A DNA stretch of 64,000 nucleotides from Kitasatospora sp. NBC_00374 (GTDB taxonomy: Bacteria > Actinomycetota > Actinomycetes > Streptomycetales > Streptomycetaceae), in assembly GCF_041434935.1 (NCBI RefSeq), contig NZ_CP107964.1, forward strand, positions 868,001-932,000, written 5' to 3'. Made by a program: the position numbers and the translations under genes. The stretch's first letter is position 1. Each line of letters starts with the position of its first letter. Positions 17,758 to 26,039 of this stretch are shown here, piece after piece. The notes beneath the pieces were generated by a model. It had not been told where the DNA came from, ran no database searches, and saw only the letters and a program-made list of their open reading frames with translations.

Positions 17758-19596
17758 ATGACGACTGCTGACAACACCACCCGATCCGTGTCCGTCGCCC
17801 ACGGCCGCCCGCACCACGACTCCCCCGTCACGGCGCTCTTCGCGGACTGGGCGCGCCGCACCCCGCACGCCCCCGCGCTGATCGACGGCGAGCGGAGCTG
17901 GAGCTACGCCGAACTCGACGCGCTGGCCGACACGGTGGCCGACACCCTGCGCCGGCGGGTCCGCCCCGGCGAGCTGGTCGGCGTCTGCCTGGACCACTCG
18001 GCCGCCCTGGTCGCCGTCACCCTCGCGGTGGCCCGGCTCGGCGCCGTCCACCTGCCGCTCGGCCCGCGCCCCGGCGAGCGGCGCCTGCAGGCCGTCGCCG
18101 AGAACCTGCGGCTGGGCTGCCTGGTCGGCGACCCGGCGCTGCTGCCCGCCGCCCACCGCACGGCGGAGCACCTGCCGCTGGAGCTGCCCGCCGAGGGCGC
18201 GACGGCCGCCGCCACCGTGGTGGCCGCCTTCGCCCCGGCCGCCGCGGACGCCGTCGGCGCGCCCGCGGGCAGCCACTACGCGGTGCTCACCTCCGGATCC
18301 ACCGGCACCCCGAAGGCGGTCGCCGTCGGGGAGCGCTCGCTCGGCGCGATGCTGCACTGGTACCGCGGCCTGACCGGCCTCGGCCCGGGCGACCGGCACA
18401 GCCTGCTGATCGGGGTCGCCTTCGACCCGCACCTGATGGAGCTGTGGGCGACGCTGACCTCCGGCGCCGCGCTGAGCGTCGCCCCGGACGCGGTGCGCTG
18501 GGACGCCGGCGCGCTCACCGACTGGTGGCGGGAGGCCGGCATCACCGTCAGTGTCCTGCCCACCCCGCTGGCCGAACCGGTGCTCGACCGGCCGTGGCCG
18601 GCCGGCCTGGCGCTGCGGCACCTGTCCATCGGCGGCGACCGGCTGCGCCGGCACCCCGGGCCGGACGTCACGGCGCACGTGCACAACGCCTACGGGCCCG
18701 CCGAGGCCACCGTGGTGACCAGCGTGCACACCATGGCGCCCGGCGCCGGCGGGGACGGCCCGCCGCCGATCGGCCGGCCGGTGCCCGGCGCCGTCCTCGT
18801 CGTCACGGACCAGGACGGCCGCCCGGTGCCGCGCGGCGAGTCGGGCGAACTGCGGGTCGGCGGCAGCCTGCTGGCGCTCGGCTACCTGGACGAGGAGCTC
18901 ACCGCGCGCCGGTTCGTCCCCGCGCCGGCGGACCTCGACGGTGTCGACCGCCTCTACCGCACCGGTGACCGGGTGCTGATGCGCGCCGACGGTGTGCTGG
19001 AGTTCCAGGGCCGCCTGGACGACCAGGTGAAGGTCAGCGGCGTGCGGATCGAGCCGGCCGAGGTCGAGGCCGCGTTCGAGCGCGACCCCCGGGTGCGGCG
19101 CGCCGTGGTCGCGGTGCGCCGCGACCCGTCCGGCGCGGCCCGGCTGCTCGCCTTCGTCGAGCCCGCCGGCGACGGCCCGGTGACCGGTGCCGAGCTGCTG
19201 CCGCAGGTCCGGGAGTGGCTGCCCGAGCAGGCCGTGCCCACCGTGGTCCGGCTGGTCGACCGCTACCCGCTGGACGCCAACGGGAAGGTCGACCGGGCCG
19301 CCCTGCTGGCGGCCGAGGCCGCCGCGCCGGCCGCCGCGTCCGGCGAAGGCGGCACCGCCACCGAGCGGACGGTCCTGGCCCTGTGCCGCGAGCTGCTGGG
19401 CCGCCCCGAGCTCGGCCCGCTGGACAACTTCTTCGACGCCGGCGGCAACTCGCTGGCCGCCGCCCGCCTGCTGGTGGCCCTGGAGGAGTCCTGCGGCGTA
19501 CGGCTGCGCGCTCCGCAGCTGCTGCGCCAGCCCGACCTGCGCAGCCTGGCCGCGCTGGTCGAGGCCGGCCGGCCGAGAGCCGCCGCCGCCTCCTGA
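17758..19596 (+). CDS. NRPS adenylation-carrier didomain (A-T), first copy
   Basis: 612 residues. A domain about 20-525: core motif LTSGSTGTPKAVAVG near residue 178, NAYGPAEAT, YRTGDRVLMRADG and A10 LDANGKVDRAAL with the lysine present. T domain 540-605 with DAGGNSLAAAR, serine near 565. There is no condensation domain, so the loaded carrier must be met by a C domain on another protein. Pocket residues by eye are D-P-M-V-S-G-A-V-V, not matched to a known substrate. It lies 27 bp after the dehydrogenase gene and is a candidate partner for it (inference). Confidence 0.9.
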   Translation: MTTADNTTRSVSVAHGRPHHDSPVTALFADWARRTPHAPALIDGERSWSYAELDALADTVADTLRRRVRPGELVGVCLDHSAALVAVTLAVARLGAVHLPLGPRPGERRLQAVAENLRLGCLVGDPALLPAAHRTAEHLPLELPAEGATAAATVVAAFAPAAADAVGAPAGSHYAVLTSGSTGTPKAVAVGERSLGAMLHWYRGLTGLGPGDRHSLLIGVAFDPHLMELWATLTSGAALSVAPDAVRWDAGALTDWWREAGITVSVLPTPLAEPVLDRPWPAGLALRHLSIGGDRLRRHPGPDVTAHVHNAYGPAEATVVTSVHTMAPGAGGDGPPPIGRPVPGAVLVVTDQDGRPVPRGESGELRVGGSLLALGYLDEELTARRFVPAPADLDGVDRLYRTGDRVLMRADGVLEFQGRLDDQVKVSGVRIEPAEVEAAFERDPRVRRAVVAVRRDPSGAARLLAFVEPAGDGPVTGAELLPQVREWLPEQAVPTVVRLVDRYPLDANGKVDRAALLAAEAAAPAAASGEGGTATERTVLALCRELLGRPELGPLDNFFDAGGNSLAAARLLVALEESCGVRLRAPQLLRQPDLRSLAALVEAGRPRAAAAS

Positions 19597-19611
19597 CCAC
19601 CCGCCGTGCCA

Positions 19612-19640
19612 GGGTGCCCCGGCCCCGAGCCGGGGCACCC
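19612..19640 (+). terminator. Strong hairpin inside the NRPS operon (partial terminator or attenuator)
   Basis: Perfect 12-bp stem GGGTGCCCCGGC / GCCGGGGCACCC with a 5-base loop, in the 59-bp gap between the two A-T genes. The ribosome site of the next gene follows after two bases. It is unlikely to be a full stop because the downstream genes lack their own visible promoter. Confidence 0.6.
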
Positions 19641-19655
19641 GGAAGGGAACCACCC

Positions 19656-21455
19656 ATGACGTTCGACGACTCCCGACCGGGCGGCGTAGCCGGTCTGGTC
19701 GCCCGCCGCGCCGCACTGCGGCCGCAGGCGCTCGCCGTGTCCGACGGCAGCACCGCCCTGACCTACCGTGAACTGGTGGCCGCCGCCTCCGCGCTGGCCG
19801 CCGAGCTGGCCGCCCGCGGGGTCGGCCCCGGCAGCGCGGTCGGGCTGCTGGCGGCCCGCTCCACCCGGCTGGTGGTCGGCCAGCTCGCCGTCTGGTGGGC
19901 CGGCGCGCACGCCGTCCCGCTGGATCCGGCCTACCCCCGGCCGAGGACCGCCGAGATGCTCGCCGACACCGGGGCCGTCCTCACCCTGGGCGACAAGGCG
20001 CTGCTGGCCGAGGCCGGAGTGCCGGCCGCGCAGACGCTGGCCCTGGACCTCGACGCGCTGCCGCAGGTCGCGGTGACCGCCCCGCACCCCGCCGCCGACG
20101 CGGAGCGGGCGCCGGCCCTGGTGATGTACACCTCCGGGTCGACCGGCCGCCCCAAGGGCGTGCAGATCACCCACCGGGCGATCGCCGGCCTGGTCACGGC
20201 GCCGGACGCGGTACGGCCGGGCCCCGGCGAGCGGGTGCTGTTCCACTCCCCGTCCACCTTCGACGCCGCCACGTTCGAGGTCTGGGCGCCGCTGGCCGCC
20301 GGCGGCGCCGTGATGGTCTCGCCCGCCGAGCGCCCGACGGCCGAGGACCTGACCCGGGACGTCGAACGGTTCGGTGTCACCACGGCGTTCCTCACCACGG
20401 CGCTGTTCCACCGGCTGGCGGCCCGGCAGTCCCGGATCTTCGGCGTGCTGCGCACCCTGCTGGTCGGTGGCGAGGCCCTGTCGCCGGAGCACGCCGGGGC
20501 CGTACTGCGGGCCTTCCCCTGGCTGGACCTGGTCAACGTGTACGGGCCGACCGAGGCGACCACCTTCACCACCCTGCACCGGCTGCGCGAGGAGGACTGC
20601 GCGGGCCCCGTGCCGATCGGACGGCCGTTCGGCGGGGCCACGGTGCAGGTCCTCGACGAGCGGTCGGCGCCGGTGCCGGCCGGCGGGCGCGGCGAGCTGT
20701 GGATCGGTGGCAGCCGGCTGGCCCTGGGCTACCTGGGACAGCCGGAGCTGACGGCCGACCGCTTCCGGGAGATCCCGGGCGCCGGGCGGATGTACCGCAG
20801 CGGCGACCTGGTCTCGGCCCGGCCGGACGGCACGCTGGACTTCCACGGACGGGCCGACGACCAGGTCAAGGTGCGCGGCTTCCGGATCGAGCCGGGCGAG
20901 GTCGAGCACACCCTGCGGCTGCACCCGGAGGTCTCCGAGGCCGCGGTCGTGGTCCGCCGGGCCGGCCTGGACGACGCCGCGCTGACCGCCTTCGTCGTGC
21001 CCACCGACGGGCACCGCCCCACCGGCGAGGCGCTGCGCGGCCACCTCGCGGACCGCCTCCCCGCGCACCTGGTGCCCACCGGCTGGGCCGTCCTGGACGC
21101 GCTCCCGCTCACCGGCACCGGCAAGGTCGACCGCCGCGCGCTGGCCGAACGCGACCTCGCCGGCGCCCCGGCCGAGCCCGCCGCCGCGAGCCGCCTCACC
21201 CCGCTCCAGCAGGAGGTCGCGGCGGCCTGGGCCCGGGCCCTGGGCCACCCCGTCGAACGGCCGGACGCCGACTTCCTGGCCGAGGGCGGCCACTCGCTGA
21301 TGGCCATGTGGGTGGTCGACGACCTGCGTGAGGACCTCGGCGTGGACCTCTCGCTCGCGGACTTCTTCGCCCACCCCACCGTCGCCGCGCAGGCCGCCCT
21401 GGTCGAGCAGGCCCTGCTCACCGCCCTGGGCGAGAGCGCCGAGGAGAACCGATGA
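19656..21455 (+). CDS. NRPS adenylation-carrier didomain (A-T), second copy
   Basis: 599 residues; the ATG follows GGAAGGG. A domain 10-505: MYTSGSTGRPKGV near residue 157, FDAATFEVWAPL, NVYGPTEATT, YRSGDLVSARPDG, and LTGTGKVDRRAL with the lysine kept. T domain 515-590 with GGHSLMAMWVV, serine near 547. Pocket residues by eye are D-A-F-F-L-G-V-T-F, which look like codes for branched aliphatic residues (Ile/Val type); this is tentative. It lacks a C domain and its stop overlaps the next start by four bases (ATGA), so it is translationally coupled to the final NRPS protein and may supply its substrate. Confidence 0.92.
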   Translation: MTFDDSRPGGVAGLVARRAALRPQALAVSDGSTALTYRELVAAASALAAELAARGVGPGSAVGLLAARSTRLVVGQLAVWWAGAHAVPLDPAYPRPRTAEMLADTGAVLTLGDKALLAEAGVPAAQTLALDLDALPQVAVTAPHPAADAERAPALVMYTSGSTGRPKGVQITHRAIAGLVTAPDAVRPGPGERVLFHSPSTFDAATFEVWAPLAAGGAVMVSPAERPTAEDLTRDVERFGVTTAFLTTALFHRLAARQSRIFGVLRTLLVGGEALSPEHAGAVLRAFPWLDLVNVYGPTEATTFTTLHRLREEDCAGPVPIGRPFGGATVQVLDERSAPVPAGGRGELWIGGSRLALGYLGQPELTADRFREIPGAGRMYRSGDLVSARPDGTLDFHGRADDQVKVRGFRIEPGEVEHTLRLHPEVSEAAVVVRRAGLDDAALTAFVVPTDGHRPTGEALRGHLADRLPAHLVPTGWAVLDALPLTGTGKVDRRALAERDLAGAPAEPAAASRLTPLQQEVAAAWARALGHPVERPDADFLAEGGHSLMAMWVVDDLREDLGVDLSLADFFAHPTVAAQAALVEQALLTALGESAEENR

Positions 21456-24328
21456 GCACCACCCCGCAGACGGCCGGCCGGCAGGCCGAGCTGCTCCGGC
21501 AGGCCCGGCGACGGGCCGACGCCACCCGTCCCGCCGACATTCCGCGCACCGCGTCCACCGGGCCCGCGCCGCTGTCGCACGCCCAGCACCGGATGTGGCT
21601 GATGGACCGGCTCGGCCGGGCCGGCGCCCGGTACCACGTACCGCTGGCCACCCGGCTGCGCGGGCCACTGGACACCGCGGCGCTCGCCGAGGCGCTCACG
21701 GCGCTGGCGGCCCGGCACGACATCCTGCGCACCCGGTACGGGCAGCACGGCGGCCAGGACCCGTACCAGGAGGTGCTGGCGGCGGCCCCGGTGCCCGTAC
21801 CTGTGCTGGACGCGCCGGCGGGGCGGGCGCAGGAGCTGCTGCGGGCCGAGGCCGCCCGCCCGTTCGAGCTGGCCTCGGGCCCGGTACTGCGCGCCCTCGT
21901 CCTGCGGCACGCGTCCGAGGACCACACCGTCCTGATCACGCTGCACCACATCGCGATCGACGGCGGCTCGCTCCCCGTGCTCACCGGCGACCTGGCCGAG
22001 CTGTACGCCGCCGCCTCGCTACGGCGCCCCGCCCGGCTGCCCGAACCGGGCCTGCGGTACGCGGACTTCGCCCGTTGGGAACGCGGCCGCGACCCGGAGC
22101 TCGCCGCAGAGGTCGACGCCTGGGCCGAACGGCTCGCCGGGGCCCGCCCGGTGCCGCTGCCCCGCCCGGCCACCGCCGGACCCCGCACCGGGGCGGCCCG
22201 GCTGCACAGCCTCCCGCTGCCGCCGGCCACCCTGGACGGGCTGCGCGCGCTCGGGCGGGCGCACGGCACGACCCTGTTCACCGTCGTCCTGGCCGCGGCC
22301 TTCGCCACCCTGCGGCGGGCCACCGGCGAGGCGGACCTCACCCTCGGGTGCGCCGGCGGCCGGCGCTCCCGGCCCGCCCTGCGCCGGCTGGTCGGACTGT
22401 GCGTCAACACCCTCCCGGTCCGGGCCGACCTGTCCGGCGACCCCTCGTTCACCGACCTGCTCGGCCGGGTGCAGGCCGCCCAACTCGCCGCGCAGGAACG
22501 CCAGGAGGTGCCGTTCGACCTGGTCGTCGAACGCCTCGGGGCCGCCGCCCGCGGGCAGGACGGCTCCCCGCTGCTGTCGGTCACCTGCGACCTGGTCGCC
22601 CCGTCCGACGCACTGCCGTTGCCCGGCCTGGACGCCGCACCGGTCGAGGTCGACCTCGGCCTGGCCAAGTTCGACCTCGGGCTGTTCGTGGCGGACGGCC
22701 CGCAGCCGCGCTGCCTGGTCCAGTACGACGCCGACGCGCTCACCGAGCCGGCCGGCGCCCAGCTGGCCGCGGACTTCGCCGCGCTGCTGACCGCCGTCGC
22801 CGAGGACGGCGGGCGCCGGCTCGGGCAGCTGCCCGGCACCGCGCTGCGCGCCGAGCCCGGCCACCCCGCCGAGGCCGCGCTGCTGGCCGACCCCCGGGTC
22901 CGCGAGGCGTACGTGCTGGTCCGCGAGGGTCGGCCGCCGCTGGCGTACGCGGTGGCCGGCGGCCCGGGCGGCGCCCCCGGCGGCGCCGAACTGCGGGCCG
23001 GGCTGCGCCCGCTGGTGCCGTCCGGTCAGCTGCCCGCGGCGGTCACCCTGCTGGACGCGCTGCCCCGGACCGCCGACGGCGCCGTCGACCCGGCCCGGCT
23101 GCCCGGCGCGGGCCCGCGGCCCGCACCGACCGCGCCGGCCGTGCCGTCCGCACCGCCCGGCGGCGCCCACGAGGACGCCGTCCGGACGGCCTTCGGGGAA
23201 CTGCTGGGCACCCGACCCGAGCCGGACGGCGACTTCTTCGTCCTCGGCGGGCACTCCCTGGTCGCCGTGCAGCTCGCCGAACGGCTGCGGCTGCGCACCG
23301 GCCTGCCGCTGACCGGGCTGGACATCCTGGAACAGCGCACCCCCCGGGCGCTGGCCGCACTGCTGGACACCCGGGACGCCGAACGCCTGGCCGCGACCCC
23401 CCGCCGGGCCGGGGCCGGCCCCGGGGCCGTACGTCCGGGCACCGTCCTGGTCACCGGCGCCACCGGCGGGGTCGGCGCCGCCGTCCTTCAGGAGCTGATC
23501 GCCCAGGGACGCCCGGTGCGGGCGCTCACCCGGCCGGAGTCCGCCCACCTGGTGGCGCTCGACGGCGTCGAGGTGGCCGAGGGCGACCTGGCCGACCCGG
23601 ACAGCCTGCGCGCGGCCGTCCGGGGCGTGGACGCGGTGATCCACGCGGCCTGCACGTTCACCGCGCACGAGGTCGACGTGGCGGCGATGCGGGCCATGGT
23701 GGACGCCTGGCGGCACGGCAGCTTCGTGTTCGTCAGCAGCATCGACGCATACGGCCGCCCGCCGGGCACCGAGGTCGCGGAAGGCGCACCCGCCGCACTG
23801 CCCGTCACCGCCTACGGGCAGGCCAAGCTCGACTGCGAGCGGATCCTGCTGGAGGCCGCCGGCAGCGGCGGCCGGGGCCCCGGCGCGGTGGTCCGCGCGC
23901 CGATCGTCTGGGGGCCGCACCGACGGCTGCGCGAGCAGCTGCGCTGGGGTGCGACCGGCGGGCTCTTCCAGACCGCGCAGGCCGGCCGGCCCCTGGTGCT
24001 GCCCGACCCCGCGGCCGACGGCCACGCCTGGTACGGCGCGGCCTGGGTGCACTCCGCCGCCCTCGCCCGCGCCCTGGCCGCCTGCGCCGACGGCACCGGC
24101 CGGGCGGCCGGCCGGGTGGTCAACGCGGTCGGCGGCCACGTCGGCTGGCCGGAGTTCGGCTCCGAACTGGTCCGTCTGCTGGGCTCGCCGAGCACCGTCG
24201 AACTGCGCCCGGACGCCGACCCCGAACTGGCCCGCCCGTGGCGCTACGGCGCCGGGACGCTCGCCGATCCGCTCCGCCCGGAGCCCGGCGAGGACTGGCG
24301 GACGGTGCTGGCCGCCATGGTGCGGTAG
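21452..24328 (+). CDS. Terminal NRPS protein: C, vestigial A-domain lobe, T, fused SDR
   Basis: 958 residues. C domain 30-465 with intact HHIAIDG near residue 166. Residues about 470-555 look like only the C-terminal lobe of an adenylation domain (VREAYVLVREGRPP ... LPRTADGAVDPARLPG): the A10 lysine is replaced by Ala and the whole A core is missing. T domain 570-645 with VLGGHSLVAV. Residues 665-958 form an extended-SDR/NAD(P)-epimerase domain with the Rossmann motif VTGATGGVGAA and a YGQAK active-site Tyr/Lys pair near residue 788. This is shorter and different from the usual NRPS R domain. No thioesterase is present here or nearby, so release is atypical or incomplete. Confidence 0.9.
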   Translation: MSTTPQTAGRQAELLRQARRRADATRPADIPRTASTGPAPLSHAQHRMWLMDRLGRAGARYHVPLATRLRGPLDTAALAEALTALAARHDILRTRYGQHGGQDPYQEVLAAAPVPVPVLDAPAGRAQELLRAEAARPFELASGPVLRALVLRHASEDHTVLITLHHIAIDGGSLPVLTGDLAELYAAASLRRPARLPEPGLRYADFARWERGRDPELAAEVDAWAERLAGARPVPLPRPATAGPRTGAARLHSLPLPPATLDGLRALGRAHGTTLFTVVLAAAFATLRRATGEADLTLGCAGGRRSRPALRRLVGLCVNTLPVRADLSGDPSFTDLLGRVQAAQLAAQERQEVPFDLVVERLGAAARGQDGSPLLSVTCDLVAPSDALPLPGLDAAPVEVDLGLAKFDLGLFVADGPQPRCLVQYDADALTEPAGAQLAADFAALLTAVAEDGGRRLGQLPGTALRAEPGHPAEAALLADPRVREAYVLVREGRPPLAYAVAGGPGGAPGGAELRAGLRPLVPSGQLPAAVTLLDALPRTADGAVDPARLPGAGPRPAPTAPAVPSAPPGGAHEDAVRTAFGELLGTRPEPDGDFFVLGGHSLVAVQLAERLRLRTGLPLTGLDILEQRTPRALAALLDTRDAERLAATPRRAGAGPGAVRPGTVLVTGATGGVGAAVLQELIAQGRPVRALTRPESAHLVALDGVEVAEGDLADPDSLRAAVRGVDAVIHAACTFTAHEVDVAAMRAMVDAWRHGSFVFVSSIDAYGRPPGTEVAEGAPAALPVTAYGQAKLDCERILLEAAGSGGRGPGAVVRAPIVWGPHRRLREQLRWGATGGLFQTAQAGRPLVLPDPAADGHAWYGAAWVHSAALARALAACADGTGRAAGRVVNAVGGHVGWPEFGSELVRLLGSPSTVELRPDADPELARPWRYGAGTLADPLRPEPGEDWRTVLAAMVR

Positions 24329-24351
24329 CCGGGGTCCCGGCCACCCGGGCA

Positions 24352-24382
24352 GCCCCGGACCGGCAGTGCGCCGGTCCGGGGC
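24352..24382 (+). terminator. Terminator of the NRPS operon
   Basis: Perfect 13-bp stem GCCCCGGACCGGC / GCCGGTCCGGGGC with a 5-base loop, 23 bases after the last NRPS stop codon. Confidence 0.8.
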
Positions 24383-24549
24383 GGTCATCGACTGGGAGGA
24401 CCGACGAGGGGCAGCGGCGTCGAAGCAGAGGCCGGGGACACCGGTCCGGCGCGGCTGCGTGTCCTGCTCGGCTACTCGGTCGGCGAGGTCCCCGCCCGAT
24501 GAACCTCGTGCATCCGTTCCCGCCGGCGGCGGTTCTGTTCCCGCCTGCC

Positions 24550-24566
24550 CATAGGCCTGCCCTATG
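24550..24566. promoter_or_regulatory. CATAGG dyad before the FprA-like gene
   Basis: CATAGG-CCTGC-CCTATG, a perfect 6-bp-arm inverted repeat, about 100 bases before the reductase start. It is unusually AT-containing for this genome. The rest of 24383-24668 holds a short open fragment without a start (about 30 codons, ending near 24502) and nothing I can assign. Confidence 0.4.
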
Positions 24567-24668
24567 CCCCCATAAGCCCGGGTGCCCTACTGCGGCGCCC
24601 GGGCGGCGGCGAGGGTGACGGGCAGGACGGGTGATCTCCCGGCCGCGCACCGACCGAAGGAACCCGCC

Positions 24669-26036
24669 ATGCCTCGTCCCGTCCGGGTCGCGATCGTCGG
24701 GGCCGGCCCCGCCGGGATCTACGCCGCCGATGCCCTGCTCAAGTCCGAGCTCGCCGCGGAGCCCGGGGTCTCGATCGACCTGTTCGAGCGGATGCCGGCG
24801 CCGTTCGGGCTGATCCGGTACGGGGTCGCCCCCGACCACCCGCGGATCAAGGGGATCGTCTCCGCGCTGCACCAGGTGCTCGACAAGCCGCAGGTCCGCC
24901 TGTTCGGCAACGTCGACTACCCGGGCGACATCGGCCTGGACGACCTGCACCAGTTCTACGACGCGGTGATCTTCTCCACCGGCGCCGACGCCGACCGCGA
25001 CCTGGACATCCCCGGCATCGGCCTGGACGGCTCCTACGGCGCCGCGGACTTCGTCTCCTGGTACGACGGCCACCCCGACGTGCCGCGCCGGTGGCCGCTG
25101 GAGGCGGAGAAGGTCGCGGTGCTCGGCGTCGGCAACGTCGCGCTGGACGTCGCCCGGATCCTGGCCAAGACCGCCGACGAGCTGCTGCCGACCGAGATAC
25201 CCCCGAACGTCCACGCGGGCCTGGCGGCCAACCGGGCCGTCGAGGTCCACGTGTTCGGCCGCCGCGGCCCGGCGCAGGCCAAGTTCAGCCCGATGGAGCT
25301 GCGCGAGCTGGACCACTCCCCGACCATCGAGGTGATCGTCGACCCCGAGGACATCGAGTACGACGACGGTTCGATCGCCACCCGCCGCGGCAACAAGCAG
25401 GCGGACATGGTGGCCTCCACCCTGGAGAACTGGGCCATCCGCGACGTCGGCGACCGGCCGCACAGGCTGTTCCTGCACTTCTTCGAGTCCCCGGTGGAGA
25501 TCCTCGGCGAGGACGGCCGGGTGGTCGGCCTGCGCACCGAGCGCACCGAGCTCGACGGCACCGGCAACGTGGTGGGCACCGGCACCTACCGGGACTGGGA
25601 CGTCCAGGCCGCCTACCGCGCGGTCGGCTACCGCTCGGCCGAACTGCCGAAGCTGCCCTTCGACCCGGTCTCCGCGACCGTCCCGCACGAGGCGGGCCGG
25701 GTCCTGGAGGCCGGAGTGCCGCTGCCGTCCACCTATGTGACCGGCTGGATCAAGCGCGGCCCGGTCGGCCTGATCGGCCACACCAAGGGCGACGCCAACG
25801 AGACCGTGGCCTGCCTGGTCGCCGACCACCGCGACGGCCGGCTGCGCACCCCCGCCGCGCCCCGCGAGGACGCCGTGCCCGCGTTCCTGGAGAGCCGCGG
25901 GGTCGAGTACACCACCTGGCAGGGCTGGCACCGGCTGGACGCCCACGAGCGCGAGCTCGGCGCCACCGAGGGCCGCGAGCGGGTCAAGGTGGTGTCCCGC
26001 GCGGAGATGCTCCGGGCGAGCTTCGGGGACGGCTGA
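24669..26036 (+). CDS. fprA: Ferredoxin/adrenodoxin-NADP+ reductase, FprA-like
   Basis: 455 residues. FAD-binding VAIVGAGPAGIYAADALL at the N-terminus, DLFERMPAPFGLIRYGVAPD (a signature of adrenodoxin-reductase-type enzymes), NADP-binding VLGVGNVALDVARIL near residue 158, and C-terminal GWIKRGPVGLIGHTK. Length agrees with mycobacterial FprA. The enzyme passes electrons between NADPH and ferredoxins that feed P450s and other oxygenases. GAAGGA precedes the ATG. It follows the NRPS terminator and has its own upstream region, so it may be housekeeping rather than part of the pathway. It converges on the next gene with three bases between stops. Confidence 0.92.
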   Translation: MPRPVRVAIVGAGPAGIYAADALLKSELAAEPGVSIDLFERMPAPFGLIRYGVAPDHPRIKGIVSALHQVLDKPQVRLFGNVDYPGDIGLDDLHQFYDAVIFSTGADADRDLDIPGIGLDGSYGAADFVSWYDGHPDVPRRWPLEAEKVAVLGVGNVALDVARILAKTADELLPTEIPPNVHAGLAANRAVEVHVFGRRGPAQAKFSPMELRELDHSPTIEVIVDPEDIEYDDGSIATRRGNKQADMVASTLENWAIRDVGDRPHRLFLHFFESPVEILGEDGRVVGLRTERTELDGTGNVVGTGTYRDWDVQAAYRAVGYRSAELPKLPFDPVSATVPHEAGRVLEAGVPLPSTYVTGWIKRGPVGLIGHTKGDANETVACLVADHRDGRLRTPAAPREDAVPAFLESRGVEYTTWQGWHRLDAHERELGATEGRERVKVVSRAEMLRASFGDG

Positions 26037-26039
26037 CGG

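Noticed and set aside
12899..21668. Long antisense open frames opposite the NRPS genes
   Set aside because: High-GC shadows; NRPS core motifs lie on the plus strand and the antisense products show no domain.
21452..24328. Terminal SDR read as a standard NRPS reductase (R) domain
   Set aside because: About 290 residues with epimerase/NmrA-like motifs; lacks the longer R-domain pattern (TGATGFLG type and downstream segments).
24383..24510. Short open fragment after the NRPS terminator ending near 24502
   Set aside because: No start codon with ribosome site, about 30 codons, no recognisable family.
24669..26036. FprA-like reductase as a core NRPS-cluster gene
   Set aside because: It is separated by a strong terminator and its own upstream region, and is a common housekeeping enzyme; kept only as a possible electron supplier.
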